Positions 25,706-37,469 of a DNA stretch of 64,000 nucleotides are shown here, piece after piece. The number at the start of each line of letters is the position of its first letter. Position 1 is the first letter of the stretch. The notes below the pieces were generated by a model. It searched no databases. It saw only the letters and a program-made list of their open reading frames with translations, and was not told the DNA's origin. The stretch covers positions 10,261,501 through 10,325,500 of the forward strand of contig CM028900.1 of NCBI GenBank assembly GCA_016801885.1, read 5' to 3'. This stretch comes from Toxotes chatareus. Lineage: Eukaryota > Chordata > Actinopteri > Toxotidae. Position numbers and translations under genes: made by a program.

Positions 25706-28700
25706 ATGGAGACATTGCTCTTGGAAGATCCCTGTGGAAATCCCCATCGGCTTTCCCTCTGGGGAAAGATAATCTTATTTTACTACAAACCAGCTTCAGG
25801 CACAAATGACGGCGAAAGAAGCGAGTTAATATTCTGCAGCCTTTCATTTGAACGGGAAGACAACGCGTTCCTGAAGGCAGCGCATGGAGCAGCCGTCCTC
25901 AGCAGGAAAACATCAGCTCATGTGGATATTGTAAAATGTAAATGTGCCATAGACGTTCAGAGGAGAGTCACCACGCCGTGTGTTTTGGTGACACAGAAGA
26001 GTGAGAAAGGAGAGAGCTTCCAGTATAGTCTGTTCACACTGAGCAGCTCAAATCGACTGGAGCGCTGCATTGAGTTTAAACTCCCTTATCGAATCAGGGA
26101 GACTGTGTCAATCCTCCAGGGCCCCACAGTGTTGTGGAGTCATGCTGGTAATGTCTTCTATACTTCTTTGCAGGCAGGAGAGGTGAGACAGATACCCATT
26201 CAGTTGTCCCACAATGTTTTTGGACAACTTCCACTCCGCAAAGGACAGGTATTTGCTCTTGGTCTGCAAAATGAAAATAGTCTGTCCACAAGCCAAACCA
26301 TGGGCTGTTTTGTTGAGAGTGGACATGTGTTTGATGGCACTATGATTCTACCTCATCCCTACATTTGCATCACACGGTGCATCTTGGTGCTCTCAGCTGA
26401 CAGAGTGAATGGTACACTGAAATGTGCTGTGGTTGCAGCGACTTCCAATCAGCAACTCGTTTATTTTGAGAACGGAATCGTAAAAGACACATGTCAGCTC
26501 CCCTTTGAGCAACCTGAAGATATTCAGGTGGTCAACGCTGGAAGGAATGGCTGCCTGTTTGTCATATCCTTTCACCAGGGACATGTTTGCGCTATATGGA
26601 AGGAAACATTTGAGGTATGTGGGTTTATGTGTTTTTTCTAAAGCTATCCGTCATCCAATTTACAAGATTTTATGAGCCCTACTTTGTGAAACTCTCCTCT
26701 CCAGATAGCCTCCCACTGGTCAGGTGTCAGCTCCGTTCATGTGGATGACTTCCTGGGATGTGGAACAGACCAGATGCTATTGGTTTTTAAGGATGAAGGT
26801 GTAACGGGGCAGCCACTGGAAAATTTCCTCATCACCAACCTCTGTGGTATTTCATATTCTGTAAGGCATATTTTTATATTTCTTTTACTTGTTATGAGTA
26901 TGCTGTAGTTGTAGAGCATTATATTTCATAATTACATGTATTTTCCCTTGATAAAGTGCATATGTGACAGAGATCAACATGACTTATTAAAGGTATGTGT
27001 TTTCAGAATGGACAGGACACGGCAGAACCGAAGCGATCGCCTCCTCCTCCAGAAAACTATCTTCTAACTCTTCAAGCCTTAGAGTCCAGACTACAGGTGA
27101 ATATTTATAAAGCATTCCTGGAGTGGTATTATTTATATGCTGTTTTGTATCTTGATGATATGATCAGATTATATCACTATCACTTGCTGAATTCTGTAAA
27201 TTACTAAGTAATGATTCAAAGACAAAAATCTACAAATTGTGTTCTTGTTTTGTGCGTGTTAAGAGTTTTGTCTGATGTAATACTTGACAGAGGAACTTTG
27301 TTCATTTTACTGAACATTGTCACCTTTGCACATACATTTGTTACAGAGTGATGTCTATCGTTGGCAGAAAAATATCATATTAGTACTGTGATAGTCGTTT
27401 GATTGAATCCATAGCCTCAGCCATGTTATTCCTTATAACCAATGACCTGTTGATTTTATTTGCATGACATGACAATGTCTTAAAAATGAACCAATTTTCA
27501 TGTGTCAGTCACTCAAGGACAGTTTCCAAAATATACTGTCAGTCAAATATGATCTGTCATTTAGAGTGGACTGACCGTGCTTCAGGAGCTTCAGAGAGAA
27601 GTGAGAGTGAAGGAGAGAGTTGTTCAGCAGTCGGTCCAAGCCCTTACTGACGCGGTCTCAGGAAGACAACCTATTCCCACACAGACTGAGCAGGTACCGT
27701 TCATGTGAGAAAATATACAATCATTATTGTGTGCTGTGTTACAGTGTTTAGGTATTATTTTAAGAGGGCTAGAACAGCAACTCTTCACAGCATGAAATTT
27801 TACCTTCCCTCTAGTACTGGGACGGGATGACATGAAGTCTTATGACATGATGCAGACAACATTGTGATTCTGATATTAACTGTTACAGTTTTCAGTGGCA
27901 TTCCCATGATAATGAAATGTCTGTAATGTTGGCATGCATTTGAATTCAACTCACAACTTCAAAGTGGAGAATCATATGATGCTTTCATTGGAATTTAAAG
28001 ATACACATTTTACCTTACAACAGCGAAATACATTACTGATAATCCTTCCTTCCTCCCCCTCAGTTGGTTAGGTTTTGCTCCAGCGCCTGTCACTTGTTTT
28101 GATGAGTTGTCATATTTAAAATGGCACGTCACATGAGACAGAGGCAGCGTCCTTAATGCTGCCACAGGCATTGAGGAAGCAAGATAATAAATGGCCAATA
28201 AAAACAAATGCAACAAATGTTTCCTTATCTTCTACTTTGTTGCTCACTGAGTCATTACATTATTTAGATGCTTTTGATTCTGGTCATAAGCCTTACCTTG
28301 AAAGTCTGTTGGCCTTACTAGTATAACAAACACCCACAGCAAATGGCATATATGAAAAGCAAATTTCAAATTACACTGTGTTTTCAAACAGCATTTTAAA
28401 AGTCCAGCACATTTGTACCTAAAGGACTGTTGTTCAAATTGAAATGTCTGACAGAAACCACTATTGCTGTCAGTGCTGTCACACACTTGTCATTGCTGAT
28501 TATGGTCTTTGCACTTTCTATCCAGGAAGGCCTCATTGCTCTGTGGGACTCTGACGATGAGTCAAAGGATGAGGCCTTGGATGACAAGACGCAAGACATG
28601 CCAGCAGTGTCTTCAAAACCTCAAGTTGACAAGCTGTGGCATCGCATTGCAGAGGACCGAATGGTTGTGGGAGTGATACTGACGACTGACAGCTCTGAGT

Positions 28701-31700
28701 AAACATAATTTGATTTTTTTTAACTCAACATTAATTATATATATTTTTGTGTGTAAAGAACATGTGAGCTTTATGGATCGAGGCGTCAGCCATCCTAAAT
28801 GTGGCCCACTGAACATGACATTACTGAAACACTTAGTGCTGATTCTTCTAAAATTCACATGCTCTTGATGTCTTGTCAGGCATAAGGAGTTCATCTGGTT
28901 GAGTGGATCCATCTGTGTATGGTGAAGATACAAACAATATTAATATGACACTCCATGTACAGTATTAGTCAAGTGAGAATTACTGCTGACCAGCTGTCAG
29001 ACCGTATCACTGCTGCCTGATTAGATTTGTCAGAACTACAACATTGTGGCGCCACACGATGTTGAGTAAATCAAATCTGCGAAGTAAATTTTTTACTTGT
29101 TGTGCTGTCTTTAGATTAAAAATAATGTTGAAGTTCATAAGTGTCAAGTGTAAAAATGTAAAAGATATATTTTTTCTTTAGTTCAGGTAATTTGTGTTGG
29201 AGTGAGTGTTCGGGTTCCTTTTTTGGGTTTTGAAAATGGCATCAGAGTGAGCGCTCCTCTTGACAATGTGGTGGCTCTCCGCTCAGCTACGCTACGCTGG
29301 GGCAGTTGGGGCAGGAGCGGGGTGTCGCGGTTTGAAAGTTTGTGGATGTTTGCCCACGCTTCGGCCTGTGGCCGCTACAGTCTGTAAGTGTTATTGTGTG
29401 TAGTTTTAAGTTGTACGTTTAGCGTGTTATGGTTGTAGCATTTTATTTAGCGGCTAACTTGCATATTGTTTAGTTTAGCTTGCTAGCTCCATTTTACTTT
29501 GCGAAATGTGTACTGTTTTTTGTTATGTTTTGTGCGGATATTAATTTGCGTTATTTTTTCTGTTGTATTTCAGTTTTACAAAAAATAATTGACGGTGTGT
29601 GTCCTAAAATAAGAAAAGTCGCACTCGTCGTTAGATGTTAGCTGGCTGTCTAGCCTCGCAAGATTAGGCTTGGTGAGGGCAGCACAGTAAAAAGACTGAA
29701 ACGCAGCGGGCTCAAGCATCATAAAACAACATTAACCAACACGAGTCTACGCTCAGGAAAGGGCTATCTTAAAGACTATGCCGCTATGCAGCAAAATGAA
29801 GCTTGTGGAGAGCAAGAAGTTGCTACAGCTAACGCAACCACAAGGCAGACACCTCTTCCAACATTGGATGCTAAGTCACAGATATCTAAAGCCTCCACTA
29901 GACTCTCCCAGATATCATCATCAACAACCTCTGCAGCTATTAAAGCATATGCTAAAGCAAAAGCTGCCAGGGCTCAACTAGCCTATGCTGAACGAGAGGC
30001 GGACATGATGAAGCAGAGAGCAGAACTGCTGAAACAACAGGCTGACTTCGACGCTAGTCTCCATCTTCTGCAGTGTCAAAGAGCTGCTGCTGAAGCTACG
30101 GCCAATATGGAAGCAGAGATTGAAAGTGGTGAGCTCAAGCCTGATCCTCCTGTTGCTGAGGAGCCCATCAGTACATTTCAGCACACTCATGACTACATCC
30201 AACAGTCAGAGTTGCTTTTTACAGAAGAGCCATATTCAGGAAAAATAGATGAACTGAAAATACCTGATGTCAAACCGCCAGTGCTTCATGGTATTCAAAA
30301 CAACACATAGCCAGTGTACAAAGACACAAAAGAGGAGCAAACAGCAATCAGGTGTTCAAATAATACTTAGCTCCACAGTTCTCCAAAACACACAATCATT
30401 CCTGAAAAGACATCTTTGCCAGAACCTAAAGATACAAAGACTTTGCAAAATATCTCATCCGGAGAGAAATGGTGAGTGCTGGCCTCCAGCAATTTGATGA
30501 CAAACCTGAAAATTACTGGGCCTGGAAAACTTCTTTTCTGAGTGCCACTAAGGACTTAAATCGCTCAACCAGAGAAGAGCTGGATCTTTTGACAAAGTGG
30601 CTTGGAGTTGAATCCTCAGAACAAGCAAAGAGAATTCGTGCTGTGCACATCCTCAGTCCTACAGCAGGTTTCAGTATGGTCTGGCAGTGCCTTGAAGAGT
30701 GTTACGGGACACCTGAGGTCATTGAAGACGCACTGCTCCAAAAGATTGAACGTTTTCCAAGGCTGACTAATAAAGATAATGTTAAGCTACGAGAGCTAAG
30801 TGACATTCTTCTTGAGTTGGAATGTGCTAAGGAGGACAGGTCTCTTCCAGAACTTGTATATTTGGATACAGCTCGTGGAGTAAAACAAATTGTGGAAAAA
30901 CTTCCCTTTAACCTGCGAGAGAAATGGGCAAGCATTGGAAGCCAATATTAGGAGGATCATGGAGTGGCTTTTCCTCCCTTCTTCGTCTTCCCCAAGTTCG
31001 TCCAAAAACAGGCAAGGATAAAAAATGATCCAAGCTTCACCGTGTCTGCTACCAACAGTCATGTTCCTTCCAGGTCAGAAAAACCTGCACAGTTCAGTCG
31101 TAAAGCTTCTGTGATGGTGCACAAAACAGACATCCCTGCAGAGTCATCAGGAATGCAAACCAGTCATGTGCCAAAGAAATGGGAAGAACTAGATCGTCAG
31201 TGTCCCATACATAAGAAGCCACATCCATTGAGAAAATGTAAACTTTTCAGGGGCAAAGCTTATCTCAGAGAAAACCGCATCTGCTATAGATGTTGTGGGT
31301 CAGTTCAACACATGGCAAAAGACTGTAAGGTGGCTGTCGAGTGTGTTGAGTGCAACAGTGATAAACACATTACAGCACTACATCCAGATTCTCTTCCTGC
31401 AACCACACAGAGTGCTGCAGCTGTTAAAGATGACAGCGGGGAGCAAAATGGAAACTCATCATCAGTCACATCAAAGTGTACAGAGGTATGTGGACATGAT
31501 GACCGTTCACACTCATGTTCCAAAAGTTAAAGTGTGTCCTGCAGGAGAAGAAGAGAGGGCAGTTAAAATGTATGCAGTGCTAGATGAACAAAGTAACAAG
31601 TTTCTTGCCAAAACAGAGTTCTTCACCCTTTTTGAAGTTAAAGGTAGCCCCACCCCATACATTCTGAAAACCTGCTCTGGAAAATCAGAGGCAGCAGGTA

Positions 31701-34700
31701 GAAGAGCTGTCAATTTCATCATTGAATCCATGGATAGGAAACTCCGGCTTCCTCTACCGCCCTTAATATAGGATGACATGGTGCCGGATGAGAGGTCAGA
31801 AATACCCTCTCCAGAGGTTGCACGTTATCACCATCTGCCCCCAGTTGCTACCAAGATTCAACCTGTAGACCAAGATGCTCAGATTCTCCTGCTCTTAGGA
31901 AGAGAGAGAAGAGAAGATCACAGGGATTTTCTCCGCTACCTCTGGTATGAGGACAACATCAACAACTCTGAGGTGTGTTGTCAACAGAATACACCCTTTG
32001 GGCTTTGTAGCTCCTGTAATAATGCAAGGGAAAGCATTAGTCCGAGAACTGTCATCTGAGCAGAGCGAGTGGGACACTCCTCTTTCCTCAAGAAAGGAAG
32101 CAGAGCGGAAATTATGGAAAGAATCCTTGAAGGCACTTGAAAACCTACACATACAGAGGTGCTACATTCCAGTATCACTCTCTTCAACACAGAAAAGGGA
32201 ACTGTGCATCTTCTCAGATGCTTCTGTGGTAGCTATTGGAGCTGTGGCCTACTTGAGAGCTATTGACACTGAGGGACGGTGCCATGTGGGATTTGTGATG
32301 GGCAAGTCCAAGTTGGCCCCTCGTCCTGCCCACACCATCCCACGTCTGGAGCTTTGTGCTGCTGTGTTAGCTGTTGAACTGCTGTGAAGTTTTACACAGA
32401 CAGTAAGATTGTGCTTGGTTACATTCACAATTCCACAAGCATGTTTTATGTCTATGTCTCCAACAGAGTTACTCAGATCAGGGGATCCACACAACCCAAC
32501 CAGTGGTATTATGTACCAACAGAACTGAACCCAGCTGACCATGCAACCAGGCCCGTACTAGCAGTACAGCTCCAAAACAGCAACTGATTGTCAGGTCCAG
32601 ACTTCCTGCATTGTGACAAAGCAGCAGAGATGCCTGAATCCAGTCTCTTCAGCCTCGTTGAGCCTGAAACTGACAATGAGATTCGACGTGAAAGTTACTA
32701 CTCTGGCAACTAAAGCAACTCAGCCTCAACTGGGCTCGCAGCACTTCGAATGATGCTCAAGCTGGAGAACACTATGTGAAACCATAGCCAGACTCATTCA
32801 TGTTGCAGCATCCTTCAAAGGAAAAGCAAGCAATGGAGAAAAGTAAGGATGGAAATCTTTCAAAGACACACCCAACCTGAAGGAGCTTTTACAGGCTAAA
32901 GTTGTGATTGTTCATTCTGTCCAGCACAAAGCCTTTAAGGAGGACTTTAAATGCCTGGAAGATGCTAAACAGACATGCTTAAGAAACTCAATCCAGTTGT
33001 GGATAAAGATGGACTGCTCCGGGTTGGAGGTCGTCTTTCCTCTGCTGACCTCTCAGAAGAAGAAAAGCACCCACTGATTATTCCAAGAACTCACCACATT
33101 GCCACACTACTCGTGAGATACTTCACTTGAACAAGTAGCCCACCAAGGACGACATATTACAGAGGGAGCTATCCGAGCAGCAGGATACTGGATAATTGTG
33201 AGCAAGCGGCTGGTTTCTTCTGTTATTCACAAGTGTGTTACCTGTCGCAAACTACGAGGTAGACTAGAAGAACAGAATGGCAGACCTGCCTGCAGACAGA
33301 CTCACTCCTGAGCCTCCATTCACCACTGTTGGTCTTGACGTCTTTGGGCCATGGTTCATCATGACACGTCGCACAAGAGGAGGAAGTGCAACAAGCAAAC
33401 GCTGGGCTGTGCTTTTCACATGTATGTCAACCAGAGTCGTACATATTGAACTGATTGAAACTATGTCAACTGACAGTTTTATTAATGCTCTGAGGGGGTT
33501 TTTCTCCATTCGTGGACCAGCAAAACTTCTGCAGTCAGACAGAGGAACTAAGTTTGTTGGGGCTTGTAAGGAGTTGGGAACACAGACAACACAAAAGTCA
33601 GGAAGTACCTCCAGGAGAAAGGATGTTCCTGGGTGTTTAATCCACCTCACGCTTCCCACATGGGTGGCTCCTGGGAACGGCTCATTGCCGTTGCTAGACG
33701 GATTCTGGACGCTATGCTGCTTCAGACAGGACCAACGCGACTAACACATGAAGTCCTGAGTACTTTCATGGCAGAGGTGATGGCAATCATGAATGCCAGA
33801 CCCCTTGTACCGATATCCGCTGATCCTGATAATCCAGCAATACTCACCCCAGCAACATTGCTTACTCTGAAGATGAGTGCAGTCTCTTTCTGGATGCTTT
33901 GGAGCTGCTCAGTTGTATGGAAAGCAGTGGAAGCAGGTTCAGTGTCTTCAGAGCTGAAGGAAGTGGACAAAGGACAGACCAAATGTCAAAGAAGGAGAGT
34001 GGTTTGAAAGTTTTTGGATGTTTATGCACGCTTCGGCCTGTGACCGCTACAGTCTGTAAGTGTTATTGTGTGTAGTTTAGCGTGTTATGGTTGTAGCATT
34101 TTATTTAGCGGCTAACTTGCATATTGTTTAGTTTAGTTTAGCTTGCTAGCTCCATTTTACTTTGCGAAATGTGTACTGTTTTTGTTATGTTTTGTGCGGA
34201 TATTAATTTGCGTTATTTTTTCTGTTGTATTTCAGTTTTACAAAAAATAATTGACGGTGTGTGTCCTAAAATAAGAAAAGTCGCACTCGTCGTTTGATGT
34301 TAGCTGGCTGTCTAGCCTCGCAAGATTACGCTTGGTGAGGGCAGCACACTTGTATGCAAAGAACTTTTTTTTGCTTGTTTGTATTTTGCAGACAATGAGA
34401 TAGCCTGGTAGAGAAACTTAACTCAAAATCTCTGTCAACAAATTGCACAATGAATTAAGGATGTTTGTTTGCTTCTTTGATTGCCAAGCCAGATGCACGG
34501 TGGTAGGTGGTCACCATGGCAACAAAATTTCAATATCTCTTCAAGCTCCTTTTGTGGGAATAAGAATCAGATTCCTCTAGCCACCTGTTTTTTTTTTTTT
34601 TTTTTGAGAATATGTGGAGGAAAACATGTTTCCAGAGTCTCTATATTGCTGTTTTGATTAGTGCACTTGTACAACTGGTGTCATTTCACCACCTGGATAT

Positions 34701-37017
34701 ATCAGTGTTGTTAATCAGTTTACAAGCAGCCTTACATTCAATCACACACATAGTCTGTAGTTTTGTATCTGATTTCCTGTCTGATTACCCACTGTCCATG
34801 TGATATCTGATTGTTAGTGATGTGTTATTTTTGTTCCAGACCAGTGGCCAGTGTGAGCTTATCCATCCTGACAGAGACGGGCCAGAGCTCAACGCCTGCA
34901 GTCATCCAGACCCAGAGCCAAGTGTTATGGCTCCCCACATCCTGCTCCTCATCATCATCCTCCTCCTCCCGCTCTGCCTCCATGTTCCCAGAACCTGCAG
35001 CCAAAAGAAGCAAGCAGGACAACGCCGGCAGACCCAATGATCTCAACACATGCAGACTGGCTGTGACTGCTGTGACCAGGCTGACTCCTCTGTTGAACTC
35101 TGGCTGTGTCAAGTGCCGTGTCATGCTCCATTACGTCCAGAGACAAGATGCTTTTTCCCTCATGAGCAACCCAATGCCGGTTGTCCTGCATTGTGGTCAA
35201 GTTGCTCTAGACATCCACAGTGATTTCCAAACCCAGTTGCTGAAAAACCCAGAACTCAAAACAGGTAAATTCACAAAAGCCTATGACTTGAGATTTTAAT
35301 TTTGATACAAGTGGATGTTCATTATTGTTTTCTTTTTGTGCCCAGATGAGGTGAAAGAGGACTTGCTGAGTTTGTTGGCAGTGCTGGATCGCTGGGTCTT
35401 CCACATAGATTCTCCTGATCACAGCTTAGGTGATATAGATGGATGGATTCAGAAAAGAGTGGGTTGTAAGAGGATAGAAGTGAGTCCTCAGTATCTACTG
35501 TTAAATTCTTCTGGACCATCTGCTCTGATGCTGCTGCACTGGCATCAGATAACTCCTTTCCAGGGGGAACTGTCAGTCCACTCCAGGTAAATCATTTTTA
35601 TTTACAGATACCAGTAAGATAGCTGTATTACTGACCTCAGAACTGTACGCTGTACGTTCTGTTACTTCTGGCCATAATCATTCTATCAGTTCATAAAGTA
35701 AAGTACTGTATTTTTATCATAAATGAAGGTCCCCCATTAATGTTTCTTACAATCAAAGGAAGTTATTAACATATAGTGTTAACAAAATAAATTGTGTGTA
35801 TCATTGACGTCCAATCAGAGGTACTGAACCCATATCCTTCTTCTTCTTTCCTGCCTTTGCTGGCTCAATGCTGCCTTTGTTGGTTCATTGCAGCCATGTG
35901 TAAATCAGTGGATTTGTGTAAAACCAATGGTAGGAGTGTGAGGTGCGTCACCCGCTTACACGTGCATGAGAACAAACAAAATGGGGACCCGCAAAGAAAT
36001 AATTGATCTGTAGCACTATTAACGATCAAAACCTTCACAGATGATCTGTTATCAAAATACAATTTTTTAATTTGAAATGTTATATGCTGCTTTATATACT
36101 TTATATGCTGCTGTTATATCCTTTGACAGTCATGTAAAGCCAGAAAACCCTAGAATAATTTGCGTAATGGAGAGTTTTTCTATTTTTTTGCAAACTTTAA
36201 TGTTCCTGCTCAGTGTATTGGTTCAAACTGTACTACCGGGCACTCTTTTGAATAATTCAGTTTTATTCAATTTAGCTAAGAAAGCTAGTTCTGTAAATAG
36301 AAGCGGGCACTATTCAATTTATATTAATGGATTCAAAGTTGACAAGGCTTTGAAGATGACTAGGATGCTTGTCAGTGTGATATTCCACTGAATATCAAAG
36401 TGATTAGGATTCTCTGGCAAGCAAAGCACTTAAAATTACAAATAGTGCAAATAAATTCTGAACAGATAGGTTGATATGAAACAGCTGATAAATCACATAA
36501 GTTATATGAAGACATGAAGAACTTCAACAATCTTTTCTCTTTTCATTTATTCCATGATGTGTTATGTGATAACATGCACATTCTAACTCCATTGTTCCTT
36601 TGCAGCCAGTTACATATGCTTCAGTTCCTGGACTCTCTCTTGGCTTATCTCCCTGTGTCCTGCTCCATCCAGCCTGTCGAAGGTACAAGAGGACAGGGTG
36701 CAGCTCAGATATTTTCTTTGGCATTGGAAAAAGAGGTGGTGTCGCTCAGAGATTGTGTGTCGTTGCTTCTTTGTGAAAAAGAAGAGGATGAGAAGCGGAG
36801 GAACCTTGGACACGATGAGACCCCTGATCCAGGTTCAGTGGAGGGGCTACAGAGGTGTAGAGAGGCGTGGCAGCAGGACATGGAGAGGAGTAGGATGAGG
36901 TTGAGCCCCCTGGTGGATGTGGGGAGGTATCGTAAGCTGACCCAAAGCATGTCCAAAGTCCAGCTCGATGGGGATTTGGCAGCTCTCTTAGAAATACAGA
37001 GAACTCTGCTCCACTAA
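25706..37017 (+). CDS. fancb: Fanconi anemia complementation group B protein (FANCB), complete, 8 coding exons
   Basis: Nuclear subunit of the Fanconi anaemia core complex; with FANCL and FAAP100 it forms the catalytic module that monoubiquitinates FANCD2-FANCI in interstrand-crosslink repair (family knowledge). Exons: 25706-26614, 26705-26860, 27007-27096, 27565-27693, 28526-28698, 34840-35264, 35346-35586 and 36606-37017. Total is 2535 nt, 844 aa (human 859), with all GT-AG junctions in phase. Recognisable blocks include LQGPTVLWSHAGNVFYTS, VKDTCQLPFEQPEDIQV, DRMVVGVILTT, LNTCRLAVTAVTRLTPLLNS and LALEKEVVSLRDCVSLLL, all parallel to human FANCB. Exon 6 (residues 486-627) has a polyserine run and a basic PAAKRSKQD. 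Exon 5 reads into a stop just past its donor, which makes the splice at 28698 necessary. Frames upstream of ATG 25706 have no in-frame ATG. Intron 5 carries a BEL/Pao insertion in sense orientation. Confidence 0.95.
29193..29686 (+). repeat. 5' LTR of the BEL/Pao element
   Basis: The LTR is inferred to start at TGTGTTGG (29193) and end ...GGGCAGCACA (29686), giving TG...CA ends and about 494 bp. Its right-hand 358 bases are repeated at 34001-34348 with a few substitutions, a roughly 13-15-base deletion and a short TTTAG-type duplication in the right copy. The start is inferred from the TG rule since the left part has no partner in the window. Confidence 0.7.
29786..30951 (+). pseudogene. Gag-like region of the BEL/Pao element, broken
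   Basis: Two open frames (29786-30310 and 30469-30951) are separated by a frameshift or deletion. The first is rich in Ala, Gln, Glu and Lys and predicts a coiled coil (ADMMKQRAELLKQQADFDAS), as in BEL gag proteins. The second has NYWAWKTSFLSATKDL and GFSMVWQCLEECYGTPEVIE, resembling the DUF1759-type capsid region of Pao elements. It ends in a stop just before the zinc-knuckle frame. Confidence 0.75.
30964..31530 (+). pseudogene. Zinc-knuckle (gag/nucleocapsid) fragment of the BEL/Pao element
   Basis: The frame encodes CPIHKKPHPLRKCKLFRGKA and then CYRCCGSVQHMAKDC, a CX2CX5HX4C zinc knuckle, followed by CVECNSDKHITALH, a typical arrangement in Pao elements. It ends at a stop after a Ser-rich tail. 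The next piece of the polyprotein is in another frame. Confidence 0.75.
31500..31980 (+). pseudogene. Protease and truncated reverse-transcriptase start of the BEL/Pao element
   Basis: The frame ending at 31771 contains AVLDEQSNKFLAKTEFF, resembling the Pao-type aspartic protease motif (usually LDDQSN, so the second Asp reads Glu here). A stop follows. A new frame from about 31778 contains KIQPVDQDAQILLLL and RDFLRYLWYEDN, the latter like part of a Pao reverse transcriptase. The palm core with the catalytic aspartates is not seen; the next recognisable block is already the RNase H side. Confidence 0.65.
31947..32587 (+). pseudogene. Peptidase_A17 / RNase H-side fragment of BEL/Pao pol
   Basis: The frames encode HPLGFVAPVIMQGKALVREL, LCIFSDASVVAIGAVAYLRA, and PRLELCAAVLAVELL, blocks typical of the region between reverse transcriptase and integrase in Pao elements. 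A frame change occurs near 32384 where YTDSKIVLGYIHN continues. The fragment ends at a stop at 32587, and 32588-33100 is degenerate. Confidence 0.75.
33105..34007 (+). pseudogene. Integrase region of BEL/Pao pol, frameshifted
   Basis: A zinc-binding region is recognisable across frames at about 33140-33260. The core frame (33277-33744) holds VGLDVFGPWF, TCMSTRVVHIELI and QSDRGTKFVGACKEL, giving the first two catalytic Asp positions. A frameshift then moves to 33633-34007, which has FNPPHASHMGGSWERL with the expected Glu region and MNARPLVPIS of the C-terminal domain. The end is abruptly replaced by LTR sequence at about 34001. Confidence 0.78.
34001..34348 (+). repeat. Incomplete 3' LTR of the BEL/Pao element
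   Basis: It matches 29329-29686 of the 5' LTR and shares the ...GGGCAGCACA end, but its first about 136 bases (the U3 side) are missing, with the pol tail directly abutting. This indicates a deletion spanning the pol end and LTR start. Confidence 0.8.
34510..34523. promoter_or_regulatory. RFX X-box-like palindrome in fancb intron 5
   Basis: GTCACCATGGCAAC at 34510-34523 matches the RFX X-box palindrome (two GTNNCC-type half sites facing each other) with near-perfect dyad symmetry. Motif match only. Confidence 0.35.
34952..35020 (+). other. Polyserine tract and basic nuclear-localisation-like motif within fancb exon 6
   Basis: Within the coding frame a run of eight or more serines from TCA/TCC codons precedes PAAKRSKQD, encoded at 34994-35020. 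The latter resembles a classical monopartite nuclear localisation signal such as the c-Myc PAAKR type. FANCB is a nuclear protein, so the motif is plausible, but its position is not shown to be conserved. Confidence 0.5.
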
Positions 37018-37428
37018 TATGCTGTAAACATGGTCGTTTTTGAAAATCCCATTGCTAGGTTTGCTTTTTACTCCATCAAGCAGTAAGTACTAATGGGGGG
37101 AAAAACAAGTCTTTAATAGTGCATCATGTCAAGTGTAATAACTGAAAAAAAGACAGTTCATCATATATGCTCTGCACGTGTATTAAGAATTACCGCCGTT
37201 GCTGGCTTGGTTATGTTCTGAACTCAGGCAGCCTTTCCGGGTTCATATCTTTCGAGTGTCTGTCGCTCTGTAGAGCCACGGCCTATTTCCACTGGATCAC
37301 TTCCTGGGTTTCACAACCTTATTCTGATACTGATGCGATGCTGTGTCTCTGCTCAGCTTATTCTTCTGTTCATGTCCCTTTAGACCCTCTGTGTTCAACA
37401 ATGCTCTTTTGCATTTGTTTGTTGCTGC

Positions 37429-37469
37429 TGTGTGCTATTCAGTAGGAGACATCTACTGAATAGCACACA
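37429..37469. repeat. Perfect 17-bp-arm hairpin downstream of fancb
   Basis: TGTGTGCTATTCAGTAG at 37429-37445 is exactly the inverse of CTACTGAATAGCACACA at 37453-37469, with a 7-base loop. It lies 0.4 kb past the fancb stop and could be inside the 3' UTR if the distal polyadenylation signal is used. Confidence 0.75.

Larger units (their letters stand above)
29193..34348 (+). mobile_element. Decayed BEL/Pao-type LTR retrotransposon inside fancb intron 5
   Basis: Two direct repeats (29329-29686 and 34001-34348) flank a broken gag-pol region in the same orientation as fancb. Coding remnants in order are a coiled-coil gag-like frame, a zinc knuckle, a Pao-type aspartic protease block (LDEQSN), a short reverse-transcriptase remnant, the RNase H-side part of Peptidase_A17, an HHCC zinc-binding region, an integrase core and a C-terminal tail. 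Frames change repeatedly and stops interrupt them. Most of the reverse transcriptase palm appears deleted around 31950-31980, and the end of pol runs straight into an incomplete 3' LTR. At 5.2 kb it is shorter than typical full elements. No target duplication is visible at the inferred ends, so the ends or the right side may have been rearranged. It cannot be autonomous. Confidence 0.85.
28699..34839 (+). other. fancb intron 5, expanded by a retrotransposon
   Basis: The intron is 6.1 kb, of which about 5.2 kb (29193-34348) is an LTR retrotransposon. The remaining sequence on both sides has no exon that I can recognise; exon 5 (GA) and exon 6 (A CCA GTG) join in phase without any intervening exon. 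A T-run lies near 34589-34606. Confidence 0.8.
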
